A stretch of DNA of 41,789 nt from Xanthomonas bromi (GTDB taxonomy: Bacteria > Pseudomonadota > Gammaproteobacteria > Xanthomonadales > Xanthomonadaceae), in NCBI RefSeq assembly GCF_900092025.1, contig NZ_FLTX01000067.1:1-41789 (forward strand), read 5' to 3'. Of the stretch, positions 1 to 9,246 are shown one piece after another. A program made the translations under genes and the position numbers. The notes beneath the pieces were generated by a model. The model did no database searches, had not been told where the DNA came from, and was given only the letters and a program-made list of their open reading frames with translations. The stretch's first letter is position 1. Every line of letters begins with the position of its first letter.

Positions 1-73
1 AGCCAAGTGTTCAACGAGCCGCGTCGTCGCAGCCCCTTGCGAAGATCCAGGGATCGACGGTGCCTCTTGAGTA

Positions 74-3000
74 TCAGATGGTGCCATGCGCTGATCTTTG
101 CGGGTTGTCGAGCGAAATCGCCATCACAGCCGCGGTGATCTCGTCGTCGGACAGAAAGGGGGCTTGTGCGTAGACCAGGCCCTGCTCGCCATTAAGCTTC
201 GCAGCCAGGTGTCCACGGCCGAGAAGGAGTTCAGCACCTGGTCGATCCAACGCGATCTTGGAGGTGGCCTCGCTAGAAACCTTGAGAATAAGGCGGTTGC
301 CGAGGTTTTCGCGCAACTGCATTGGCATGACATCCTTGTCGGGACGCTGCGCTGCAAAAATTAAGTGGATCCCCGCAGCGCGCGCTTTGACGCCGAGTCG
401 CTGTACAGCAGCGCCCACTGCAGACTTGTACCCATCGTCGAGCATCCAGTCCGCGAACTCGTCATGGATCAGGAAGACCATGGGCAAACGTTCGTCGGCC
501 GAGACTTTCGCATTGTAGGTCGGCAAGTCACGTGCACGAGCCTTGGCGAATAGGCGATAACGTTCTTCCATCTCCTGCACTAAAGTCTTGAGAACTTCCG
601 CCGCTTTCTCCTTTGTCGTCACGATCTCGTCGCGCATGTGCGGCAAGTCCGCCAAGGGCGCGTAGTCGACGCCCATCTTGGGATCTATCAAGATAAGCTG
701 CGCCAAGTCCTTCGGGTTAGTTGCGGCGATGTCCAAGATCAGCGCCTGAATCAGCACCGATTTGCCGCTACCGGTTGCACCTGCCACCAGCGAATGCGGC
801 TCGTGAGACGAGAGCCCGCCAAACTCCGAGCCAAGGTTCAGATACAGCAGTGCGCCGTTGATCTCTTGGAGGCCCAAGAGGAATGACGTATTGATGCCGG
901 CGACGTTGCGGTTGAGCTCACGGCGAGACCACAGCTCCCAGAGCGACACGGACTGGCGTTTGGAGCCGGCGACCGTCACCACAATCTCGCCGGGCTTGGG
1001 CTGGACAGTGACGAGATTGATCGCGTGCGTGGTCAGAAGCTGGGTGCGCTTGTTCTCAATGTCTTCGACGCGCAGCCGGTCGGAGCCAGCTAGGCGCACC
1101 AAGCAACCATTGGGGGTCAGACGCGTCCCCAAAATGGCCGCCTGTAGCCCGTAACTGTTAAGCGCGGCCTTGAGCTTCTTGGTGACTTCCTGAGCCCAGT
1201 CCTCCCGCTCAACGTCGGACTGCGCGCCGCCCGCGAACTTGGAGGCAACCAGTCCTGAGAAAGCGGCGCCAAGGTTGGCGGTCAGCGCAGGGCTTGGGGC
1301 CGAAGCCGGCGGCACGGTGTCGGCTTTGGCCAGGATTTGCGCAGGCGGCGAAGGCTCTTGCGCCAGGCTAGTGCCCGGAGACGCGGCGGTGGCTTGCTCT
1401 GGAGCCTCTTCCAGCAGCACGCCGACCCCGCTAGCTAGTTGGCCCATGGCGGCGAGCCATGGCACGCGCGGGGCAGGCCTTTTGAAGTCATGCCCATCCC
1501 AGGGCTGGTGGGGTCCCAGCGCAGCGCGGGCGTCGAGTCCGCCGGCGCCTTTGGCATAGGCCTCGGCGAGCTTTCGCAGATCGGACCGATCGAAGACCTC
1601 TTGCCAGGATTTCACGCCGTCGGAATCCTCCAAAAGCTCCTGGTCGGAGGCGGAAACCGAGCCGGCGTCCGAGGTGTGAACGTAGACGTGGGAGTAGCCC
1701 CGCAGCGAGATATCTACATCACCCTCACGAAGCTTCGAGCGCGCGCGCTCCATCAGACCCGTCATGCCTGGCGGGATGTCGGCGTCAATGAGCATATCGG
1801 CCAGGCGGGCTAACCACACGTCCCGGTCAAGCCGGCCGGGGTCGCCGAAAAGCGCCTCGCGGAACATGCCGAGAGTGGTCAGGAGCTGGTCCTTGGAGTC
1901 GCGGCGCGCCTTGGCCAAGCCGTCGGCGGCGACATATTTGGATTCGACGATTGAGATCACTACGCGAACGCGCTCCTCCCGTTCCTCGACATTGAGCGCA
2001 AGGATGTCGGCGATACGGCTCTCTGGCTGCGAGAGCCAGCTTGCGTAGTCGTCGAGCAGGAAGTACGCCGTCAATATCTGACCCCCGCCAGCGGCGGCTC
2101 TGAACTCCTCTGCGAGCAAATAGCGGCTAAGCACCAGGCCGATCATTTCGCCTGCGGATACGCCGCGCTTGGCTGCGCGCAAAACGATATCGCCGGAGAC
2201 CGATAGCGCATCGCGCTTGGCCTTGTCAGCGGCGGCCTGGACCTCGGAAGCATCGAGTTGCAAATTCAGCTCGTCCAAGCGGCGGCGCACTAGTACGCCT
2301 AGCAGACGCAGTTCGGAGGTCGAGCTTACGATCATATTGCGGCCGTTAGTGGAGCCGCGGCGATAGCGGACGACGGTGATGTCGTTGTGCTGAAGTTGGC
2401 GTTTGTCGAGCAGCTCGTCATAAGTGGCGACCCACTCGGCCAAGTCATGGGCGTCCTTGATCATGCTGGCCAGCGCGGGGCTTTGCAGCGAGATGCGCCG
2501 GGCTGGCAGGAAGCGTTCGCCAGGCAATGCATCAAGCTGGCGGCACACGGCAGCCACTGCGGACACATAGGCCCAGCCCGAGGCCGTCTGCCAAGGGCAG
2601 GCCAAGAAGGTAGTGGATTTCAGTTCATTCTCGCCCGAGACACTGCGGTAGGACCAGCGCGAGGGAGCGTGCTCCAAATTCGGCCGATCGTTCGTCCAGG
2701 CGACAGAAAGCCATTCGGACTGCGCCGCCCGCGAGACCACGTCATGCAGGAAAGCTACATCGAAGGCCTTGAACCCCTGGGCGCTCTCGCTCGGCGTGGC
2801 CGAGATCGGCGTTACCGAAATGCGTAACCTGGAGATGAAGTTGTCGCTGGTCTCACTGACTACGGGCAAGTCCGGATCGTCTCCGGCCTTGTTGACCAGC
2901 TCACCGTAGACGCTGCGCAGCTTTGCCGGATCCGAGTGACGCACCGACACGCTGCATTGAAGCTTCCCGTCCTCCTGAATCGACGAGAGCTCCCGCACGG

Positions 3001-5488
3001 TAGCCAGCGGCAGCTCGGCCGCATCGGCGTTGTAAAGTACGACGCTCAGGTTCGATGCCTCATGAGGCTGCAAGCCAACGTAGCGCTCCAAGAGCTCTCG
3101 TACTTGCTTGGCAGCGGCAGCTGGGTCCACATCGGTCATTGCATCCTGATTGCCCCGCGTGGGCGATTCCAAGAGGCTATAGCCGTTGACCGTGCTGCTC
3201 TCAGACACCAGCGTCGGCGCGCCGGCCCGGTTGAGGACAGCGATCTCCGGATAGAACGGATGGGCGATCTCGTCGGAGAACTCGCGCATGAAGATTTCGC
3301 GGTCTCCATAGAGGATGTTGCCGCTGGAGAGCAAGTGGGTGGCAAATCCGGCGACACGTCGGGACTTCACTGCCAACGCCTTCATGCGCTCCGGATGCCA
3401 TGGCGGGATGATCAGCGCGGGGTTGTCGCCAGCCACGCGGGCCGTGCCTACCGAAAGAATCTCGGAGACCAGACGCGAGCGGCACACGTCGCCGCGCGCT
3501 TGGGACATAAGGGTCGCCATCAGGGCGCCGAAGGATTCCGCCTGGCGCATGACGGCCTCGCCATGAAGGCCGATAGAGACGAAGTCCTCCATCGCCTTGA
3601 TGTAGTCCTCCTCGAACTTGTCCCAGGATGCCTTGACCTCGTCGCGCTGCGGCGGAGTTAGATAGCCGCCTTCCGCGAGGTCCTTGATCCGGCCCTTTAT
3701 CTCGTGGCGCAGGCTGCGGAGCCTGCTGGCCGCTGGGACCAAGGAACCCGCGTCGGTGGAATAGGTGGCCTCCAACGTGCCGGTGTCGAGTAGCGAGACA
3801 TTTTGCACCCCACCCTTCTTGCTTACTAGGCGGCGCGGGACTTCTGTGCAACCGGCCGCCCCCTTCTCCAAAAGGCGGCGCATATCTGCGACCATCGACA
3901 GGCCAATCGAGGTGGGTTTGTAGCTCCACAAGAGCTGGGTCCTGGCGAGCACATTCTCTTTGCCATTGAAGAACTGGATTAGCGCCACATCGAACTTGAT
4001 CTGCAAGGCCATGCGCGAGAGCGATGAATTCGGCCGCATCTTGTTTTTCTTGTCGCTGCGGAGCTCCTTCTCCTTGGCAAAGAAGGCCTCATAATCGAAA
4101 AGCGGATCGGGGAGGCTCGCATTTCCGAGACGCTCAACCTTCCAATCGGCCTTGGAACCCATGAGCTCCTTCAAGCCACGATACATCGCCGAGAAGTAGC
4201 TGCCGGCGTCGTAATTGAAGCGCTCACGCCACTCCTTGCGACCCTTGGTCACGGTGAAGCGCAAGATGCGCTCGCCTTCGGTCTCGCGCAGCCCCGCATG
4301 TAGGCTGTTCACTACGCGCGCGAAACCATCGAAAAAGTCGTTGCATTCGATGGGCTTGCCATAGAGAGCCTTCTCCCAGCGCGCGCATAGCTTGGCATCT
4401 TGCTCAAGTAGCCGGCGGTACTTGATGAAGAACTCCTCATCGTCTTCGTTAAAGTCGGAGCGCCGCTCGCGCGACTTCAAATCTTCCAAGAGCTGGCGGC
4501 CCTCGAGGTCGAGCGAATTCTCTTGGTCGCAATCGTGGTCGAGGAAGCGGATGGTCGAGTCAGCCAATCCGAATTGTTTCTCCTTGGGCTTGTCGAAGGC
4601 GAGGTAGACGCCGTCGGCCTCCCACTCGAACTGAGCCAGAGCGGAAGACACCTCCTGGTCTCCCGCGGGAGCGTTGACGAAAGCAACAAGCGCAAGGCGC
4701 GCGGCATCCGTGATCTCAGCCGCATTGGCCTCAATGCGCTCAATTAGCTCGTCGGAATCCAGCGGCTGGCCGTTCTGGCGAAGTTTCTTTAACAGCGGCG
4801 CGCGCTGCGTGAAGAGCTTGGCGAAGGCCTTCTGCCAGGGCTTGCGAAGCGGTCCGAAGCTCTTTGCATTGGAGAAGAACCCTGTGTCGCGGGGCAAACC
4901 GGCACGCGGCATTGCAAAGCCCAGGGCATCACGGATGGCAAGCCCACGGATAGACATGGCCTCGACAATTTCGGAGCAGAACTCGCCAAGCTGGACGAGT
5001 GAGAGCTCAGAGGAGGCGAGCAATCCGCCCAAGGCCGCATGGAACACCGAGCGGTCATCCGGCACCGGCGCGAGCCCACCGGTGTGCAAGGCAGCCTCGA
5101 CCCAGGATTCAGGGTCGGCACGCATCTCCTTGGCGCCGATGGCCATGACGTGGCCGAGCGTGTCGGCCAAGTTGTGCTCGTTGCCGTTAGCAGTCAGGAT
5201 TGCAGCCTTGACGGTCGCAGCGTTGTTGCGGACGTAGCCGGCGTTATGCGGAATGAGGATCTCAGGCGGCAGGCTTTGGGCATCAACCAAGGCCTCGGGG
5301 ATCATGAGATCCACGCGAGCCAGCAGGTCAGGATTAGCGAGGATCGCTCGCGCCACAGCCGCAATCTGGCTGGACGAGAGCTTGTCGAGCCGGAACAACG
5401 CGGCAGAATCGCCGGACTGGCCGGGATTGGAAACCCGCTTGGCTAAGATGTCCGCGCCGACGCGGCCAATAATGCGGTCGGTCAGCAT
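74..5488 (-). CDS. dptH: DNA phosphorothioation-dependent restriction protein DptH (FtsK/HerA-type ATPase)
   Basis: Very large protein (1804 aa) and last gene of a three-gene minus-strand operon. The C-terminal third is an FtsK/HerA-like P-loop motor. A Walker A motif GATGSGKS lies near residue 1570, followed by a LILIDPK strand and a Walker B-like MVFLIHDEFADW. A Q/R-rich FAAQRPDKDVMP segment typical of FtsK sensor regions comes next. The long N-terminal part has no motif I can name. In the Dnd/Dpt family, DptF, DptG and DptH together restrict DNA that lacks phosphorothioate marks, and DptH supplies the helicase/translocase function. The ATG at 5488 overlaps the dptG stop by 7 bases, so the genes are translationally coupled. 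Family assignment rests on the combination of size, gene order and ATPase motifs, and I consider it strong. Confidence 0.88.
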   Translation of the reverse strand: MLTDRIIGRVGADILAKRVSNPGQSGDSAALFRLDKLSSSQIAAVARAILANPDLLARVDLMIPEALVDAQSLPPEILIPHNAGYVRNNAATVKAAILTANGNEHNLADTLGHVMAIGAKEMRADPESWVEAALHTGGLAPVPDDRSVFHAALGGLLASSELSLVQLGEFCSEIVEAMSIRGLAIRDALGFAMPRAGLPRDTGFFSNAKSFGPLRKPWQKAFAKLFTQRAPLLKKLRQNGQPLDSDELIERIEANAAEITDAARLALVAFVNAPAGDQEVSSALAQFEWEADGVYLAFDKPKEKQFGLADSTIRFLDHDCDQENSLDLEGRQLLEDLKSRERRSDFNEDDEEFFIKYRRLLEQDAKLCARWEKALYGKPIECNDFFDGFARVVNSLHAGLRETEGERILRFTVTKGRKEWRERFNYDAGSYFSAMYRGLKELMGSKADWKVERLGNASLPDPLFDYEAFFAKEKELRSDKKNKMRPNSSLSRMALQIKFDVALIQFFNGKENVLARTQLLWSYKPTSIGLSMVADMRRLLEKGAAGCTEVPRRLVSKKGGVQNVSLLDTGTLEATYSTDAGSLVPAASRLRSLRHEIKGRIKDLAEGGYLTPPQRDEVKASWDKFEEDYIKAMEDFVSIGLHGEAVMRQAESFGALMATLMSQARGDVCRSRLVSEILSVGTARVAGDNPALIIPPWHPERMKALAVKSRRVAGFATHLLSSGNILYGDREIFMREFSDEIAHPFYPEIAVLNRAGAPTLVSESSTVNGYSLLESPTRGNQDAMTDVDPAAAAKQVRELLERYVGLQPHEASNLSVVLYNADAAELPLATVRELSSIQEDGKLQCSVSVRHSDPAKLRSVYGELVNKAGDDPDLPVVSETSDNFISRLRISVTPISATPSESAQGFKAFDVAFLHDVVSRAAQSEWLSVAWTNDRPNLEHAPSRWSYRSVSGENELKSTTFLACPWQTASGWAYVSAVAAVCRQLDALPGERFLPARRISLQSPALASMIKDAHDLAEWVATYDELLDKRQLQHNDITVVRYRRGSTNGRNMIVSSTSELRLLGVLVRRRLDELNLQLDASEVQAAADKAKRDALSVSGDIVLRAAKRGVSAGEMIGLVLSRYLLAEEFRAAAGGGQILTAYFLLDDYASWLSQPESRIADILALNVEEREERVRVVISIVESKYVAADGLAKARRDSKDQLLTTLGMFREALFGDPGRLDRDVWLARLADMLIDADIPPGMTGLMERARSKLREGDVDISLRGYSHVYVHTSDAGSVSASDQELLEDSDGVKSWQEVFDRSDLRKLAEAYAKGAGGLDARAALGPHQPWDGHDFKRPAPRVPWLAAMGQLASGVGVLLEEAPEQATAASPGTSLAQEPSPPAQILAKADTVPPASAPSPALTANLGAAFSGLVASKFAGGAQSDVEREDWAQEVTKKLKAALNSYGLQAAILGTRLTPNGCLVRLAGSDRLRVEDIENKRTQLLTTHAINLVTVQPKPGEIVVTVAGSKRQSVSLWELWSRRELNRNVAGINTSFLLGLQEINGALLYLNLGSEFGGLSSHEPHSLVAGATGSGKSVLIQALILDIAATNPKDLAQLILIDPKMGVDYAPLADLPHMRDEIVTTKEKAAEVLKTLVQEMEERYRLFAKARARDLPTYNAKVSADERLPMVFLIHDEFADWMLDDGYKSAVGAAVQRLGVKARAAGIHLIFAAQRPDKDVMPMQLRENLGNRLILKVSSEATSKIALDRPGAELLLGRGHLAAKLNGEQGLVYAQAPFLSDDEITAAVMAISLDNPQRSAHGTI

Positions 5489-7038
5489 GCGGCCGCTTCC
5501 TTCGCGAATGGATTTTCGACAAACGAGCAGGAATCGGAGAGCCTGCGGACCAGGCCCAATCCCACAAGCCGAGCTTCAAGGTTGTCCCGGTTCTCACTGA
5601 GTTCCTCTTGGTCTACGAGTTTCGCGTCGACCAAGCGCGCGCCTTCGGCGTCGCCGAGGATGAGGCCATAGCGCTTTTTAGCCTCAGTCAGGAACTCGTC
5701 GAACTGCATAGGGTCGTCGACGATGGCCACCACGATCGACTTTAAAAGCCTATCGTTGGGGGCGTAGCGGGTGCGCCGCGAGAGGCGGCGGGAGCTGAGG
5801 CCAATCGCCCGCGACCAGGAAGCGTGAATCTTGCCGACGTGCTGCTGATGCCGCGCAAGGGCAAGCTCGGTGAGCTTTTCGACTAAGGTTTCGGGGCTCT
5901 CGCCCGAGTAGTCCTCGTCGTCGCCCCCATCGGCTGATGGCCACTGGAAGCGCTCGCGCATGAGCCTCACCCGCTCAGCTTCCGGGAACTCACTGGAGGC
6001 GGCCTCGGTCCAGCCGGCATCCATGCGGATCGACTCGACATGGGCGCGCACCGCCTTGGCGGGAAGGCCTTGGTTGAGCTGGTAGCTGTCGCCGGAAAGC
6101 GTGCGAACCTTCGTGCGCTCTTTGGAAACAATCTCGCAGATGATCTCGATCGGATCATCGTCGCCAGCTACGCGCTTCGCCCGCTCAAGGAAGTAGAGCA
6201 GCATGTTGAGCCCCGAGATGACGATCAGGTGCTCCAAGGCGTCATAGATCGGCATATCTCTCGCCAGAATCGACAGCCAGTCATTGCAAATTTGATCAAA
6301 TCGCGGGTTAGCGGCTTCAGGCAGATAGCCAGACTGCCGGGCTTCATCCGCGCGCTGTGACGTACCTTGCATTGCTCGCGCGAGCCGGTTCATCGGCGCC
6401 TCGCGGTCGAACAGGCGCTTAGCCAGCAAGTCACCCAGTTCTGCGCCGCGCTTCGACCGCGTGAGCATCAGGTAGAGCAGCTCGCCAGTACGCGCGAAGA
6501 AGCGCCGGTCGTTACTCATTTTGCCCTTTGAGTCGATCTCCAAGTCCTCGTAGAGGGCGTCCGGGCCGAAGGGAAAGACAAATTTTGAACTCCAGCGCTT
6601 GTTGCTGCGCGACTCGAAGGAAGAGGAGCGCAGCAGTTCCACGGCCTTAGCGAAATCGTCGAAGCTCGCGAACGAATTGCGTAGGTAGGCCATGTCGTCA
6701 ACGCCGTCACCGTTGCCCGTTGCCCCATGGGCAAAGCGCCCGAACCACTGCCGCCATTTCTCCTCATCCGGTTGTGCGCTTTCGGAGATGGACTCAACGT
6801 AGGGGTTGTTGAAAAGCAGGCCGCGGAGACGGATTTGGCGCTGCGGCTGGAACTTGAAGGCACCACCAAGGCCCTCTTGGGGGCGAAGCGGCTTGTCGAG
6901 GTTCGAGCCCAGTGCGCCGAGAAATTCGAGCACCGTCAAATGAGGGAGTTGCTCGTCGTAGAGACGGTGCCCCCAGATGTTCTCGTCGACGCAAAAATCG
7001 ACGCTTTTGATCTCAGGCCGTTTGAGGATCTCGTTCAT
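5482..7038 (-). CDS. dptG: DNA phosphorothioation-dependent restriction protein DptG
   Basis: Protein of 518 aa between dptF and dptH. No classical catalytic motif is visible. It is mixed charged, soluble-looking and has no signal peptide or membrane segment. Assignment comes mainly from its place in the conserved dptF-dptG-dptH order and its size. DptG is known as an essential component of the phosphorothioation-dependent restriction complex, with a poorly defined biochemical role. The ATG at 7038 shares a 4-base TCAT overlap (top strand) with the dptF stop, and its 3' end overlaps the start of dptH, so all three are probably made from one mRNA. Confidence 0.82.
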   Translation of the reverse strand: MNEILKRPEIKSVDFCVDENIWGHRLYDEQLPHLTVLEFLGALGSNLDKPLRPQEGLGGAFKFQPQRQIRLRGLLFNNPYVESISESAQPDEEKWRQWFGRFAHGATGNGDGVDDMAYLRNSFASFDDFAKAVELLRSSSFESRSNKRWSSKFVFPFGPDALYEDLEIDSKGKMSNDRRFFARTGELLYLMLTRSKRGAELGDLLAKRLFDREAPMNRLARAMQGTSQRADEARQSGYLPEAANPRFDQICNDWLSILARDMPIYDALEHLIVISGLNMLLYFLERAKRVAGDDDPIEIICEIVSKERTKVRTLSGDSYQLNQGLPAKAVRAHVESIRMDAGWTEAASSEFPEAERVRLMRERFQWPSADGGDDEDYSGESPETLVEKLTELALARHQQHVGKIHASWSRAIGLSSRRLSRRTRYAPNDRLLKSIVVAIVDDPMQFDEFLTEAKKRYGLILGDAEGARLVDAKLVDQEELSENRDNLEARLVGLGLVRRLSDSCSFVENPFAKEAAAC

Positions 7039-8945
7039 GCCGGAGTCCTCACGGTCACGGGGCGGGCGAACCCACGGCCTCCCGGCTCGATGTCGATGAA
7101 ATTCAGCGTCAATGCGGATGCTTCCCCGCCGACTTCGTCGTCGTCGCCGGCAAAGCCAGCCCTACGGACGATCTCGGCCTTGCGCAGCAGCTTGGTCTTG
7201 AAGGCCAGAAGGTCTTCAAGGCACTCATTGGAAAAGCTTGCTGGCAGCGCGCCCTCGGCCACCCGCGCGAGAAACTCATGCCGGATAGGCGTGAGGTCGA
7301 AGGCGACTGAGTTGCCAGGGCTTGGCGAGAGCGATACGTCGAGCTGAAGGCGGCCAGAATCCTCGTTGTACTTGATGGCCATGCCTACGCCACCCTGCCT
7401 GCGCGATGGCGTTTCATGATCGCAAAGCACACTCACGCGGCTTTGCGTGAATCCGCCGGAACTGGCAATGAAGATGCGGTCAACGTTCTCCAAGAGCAGG
7501 CCGGTCATGACCCGGTTAAGGCCACGCGCAATACGCCCGCGAGTGTTGTCGTTCACCGCCTTCTTGGCCTTGAGCGACTCAATGATGTCCAGATACTCGC
7601 CAGCGAAGCGAAAGGCCGTCATTGACCAGCGGGGGTAGCCGGGCTCGGATTCAGGCAGGCTGAAGTAGAGCCGGCGACGCTGGTCCTCAAGCATCTCCAT
7701 GAACTCAGCGGAGCCGCCATCCAAGCGCGCGCCTTCATAGCCTTCCAAGTAGGCGTCCTGAGCCGCGCGGAAGTCCGCCGTCGCGCCATAGATCGGGTCA
7801 ACGGCTACTAGACGCGCGAAGTCGGCCTGCAACCGCGAATCGTCCTTACCGTAGACCAGCAAACCATCAGCCGCGTTGGTCGTCTCCTCACCCACACCGA
7901 AACTCGCCATAGCCTTGAATACGGGGCGATCAGAAGCCCGTCGCTTAGGCAGGTTGGCCCCGAATGCGTTGGCGTAGATGCTGGCCTTGCCGATGTGGTT
8001 GCCCTCTTGGATCTTGGGCACGTCCGCGCAAGTCATCAGGTTCTCTTTTGCCAACTTTGCATCTGCGTAACCGAGGACCATGTTGGAGCACAGTGCTAGC
8101 AGATCGCGCACCGGAAGATGTAGCCCATTGAGTCTGGCGATCTCGACCAAGTCGCCGAGCCGGCGCGCGAGCTGCCCGCTATCGGCTTCTCCGAGAAGGC
8201 GGCGGCGGTTCTCGTCGATCGGGCAGACATTCCCACCTGCCCTCAAGGAGCAGCGAGAGCAGTTTTCCCATTCGGGATGTCCGGCAACTGCCTTGGCGAC
8301 TTCGTCGAGCGTCTTGCGGCTGGTGGAGCGGCTGAGGTCGAATACAGCCAAGCGGTCGGGCGCGGCCCCTGCTTGCAGGAAGCTCTCCTGCAAGGGCTTG
8401 CGGAGCGGATGCATGCGATCCTGCCGTTTACCTAGGTCGCGCAGGCGATCGAGCAGTTGGCCATGGTTGGCCGCCAGGATTACGACTTCGGAGTCGTCGC
8501 CTTCCAGAACCGACCTTTCGAGGCGCTGCAGCGGCAGGTCGCTCTCCTGGCCATTGAATTCGGAAAGATCCTTGATGAACACTGCTAGGCGACTATCGGC
8601 TAGGCGATGTTCCTTCACGTTCTCTTTGCCCGCCCAGACTTTGGGGTCACCGCCGATGTGGTTCCACAGTGCCCGGCAGTGGTAGGTCTTGCCATCGCCC
8701 GCTGTGCCGGCGATCAAGAGCGAGCCCTCCACCTTCGACTCAATATGCCGAATCATGTCGTCGAGCATCGGAGTGGAAAGACGGATCGGTTGGACTTTCG
8801 CTCGCCCGATCGCGCCAATGACGTACTCATCGAACATCGTAAGATTGCTCGAAGTTGGCCCATAACTCCTCAGCAAGCGCACCCACGCACTTGTAGGAAA
8901 AGAAAATTTTTCAGCTGAACCGACTTCGCTGGTTACGGTAGTCAC
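7035..8945 (-). CDS. dptF: DNA phosphorothioation-dependent restriction protein DptF (P-loop ATPase)
   Basis: First gene of the dptFGH restriction operon. A P-loop GTAGDGKT sits about 80 residues from the start, and a cysteine cluster (CSRC followed by a further Cys in NVCPIDE) could bind a metal. Family knowledge: DptF acts with DptG and DptH to attack DNA without phosphorothioate modification. Start choice: the frame is open up to a TTG at 9011 and contains an ATG at 8981, but the best ribosome site (AGGGGG at 8954-8959, spacing 8) precedes a GTG at 8945, which I chose (636 aa). Using TTG would give 658 aa. The gene ends in a 4-base overlap with dptG. Confidence 0.83.
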   Translation of the reverse strand: MTTVTSEVGSAEKFSFPTSAWVRLLRSYGPTSSNLTMFDEYVIGAIGRAKVQPIRLSTPMLDDMIRHIESKVEGSLLIAGTAGDGKTYHCRALWNHIGGDPKVWAGKENVKEHRLADSRLAVFIKDLSEFNGQESDLPLQRLERSVLEGDDSEVVILAANHGQLLDRLRDLGKRQDRMHPLRKPLQESFLQAGAAPDRLAVFDLSRSTSRKTLDEVAKAVAGHPEWENCSRCSLRAGGNVCPIDENRRRLLGEADSGQLARRLGDLVEIARLNGLHLPVRDLLALCSNMVLGYADAKLAKENLMTCADVPKIQEGNHIGKASIYANAFGANLPKRRASDRPVFKAMASFGVGEETTNAADGLLVYGKDDSRLQADFARLVAVDPIYGATADFRAAQDAYLEGYEGARLDGGSAEFMEMLEDQRRRLYFSLPESEPGYPRWSMTAFRFAGEYLDIIESLKAKKAVNDNTRGRIARGLNRVMTGLLLENVDRIFIASSGGFTQSRVSVLCDHETPSRRQGGVGMAIKYNEDSGRLQLDVSLSPSPGNSVAFDLTPIRHEFLARVAEGALPASFSNECLEDLLAFKTKLLRKAEIVRRAGFAGDDDEVGGEASALTLNFIDIEPGGRGFARPVTVRTPA

Positions 8946-9032
8946 TCGCTTCGCCCCCTGCCAATTCCCTGACTGCCCCATCTCCGAATCAATTGTGCCA
9001 TGGAGGCTCAACGTGGCGACCGGTCCCCAATC

Positions 9033-9167
9033 CTATTCTGTAGACACGCTGAGAACCAATGGAGCGATGTAAGCCTCAGCCAGCTTCCGTAAGAACCTAT
9101 CCAAGAGTCTAGTGAACCGCTCTGGTTCCGTGGAGGCCACCTCCTGCAAGCCAGGATCCACCGGATG
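9033..9167 (-). pseudogene. possible C-terminal remnant of a gene upstream of dptF
   Basis: The minus-strand frame ending with the stop at 9033 reads like a genuine amphipathic protein end for about 43 residues (segment ERFTRLLDRFLRKLAEAYIA, then a short tail), whereas the sequence before it (above about 9167) does not. It has no start of its own, points the same way as dptF and stops just upstream of it. I read it as the 3' scar of a lost upstream gene. I do not recognise the family. It could be chance coding. Confidence 0.25.
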
Positions 9168-9246
9168 GCCTTGGGTAACTGCCAAATGTCTACTGCTGCA
9201 GCGCGCGCGGCTTGTACAGTGGCTCTGACACGCCACGGATGGTCGA

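Noticed and set aside
1239..1813. Overlapping plus-strand open frames opposite dptH
   Set aside because: They are long only because high-GC DNA lacks stops on the opposite strand. They show no ribosome sites and no protein-like motifs, and dptH is the coherent reading.
3201..3929. Minus-strand 242-codon frame inside dptH
   Set aside because: A shifted reading of dptH, rich in Arg, Gly and Pro as expected for an out-of-frame high-GC sequence.
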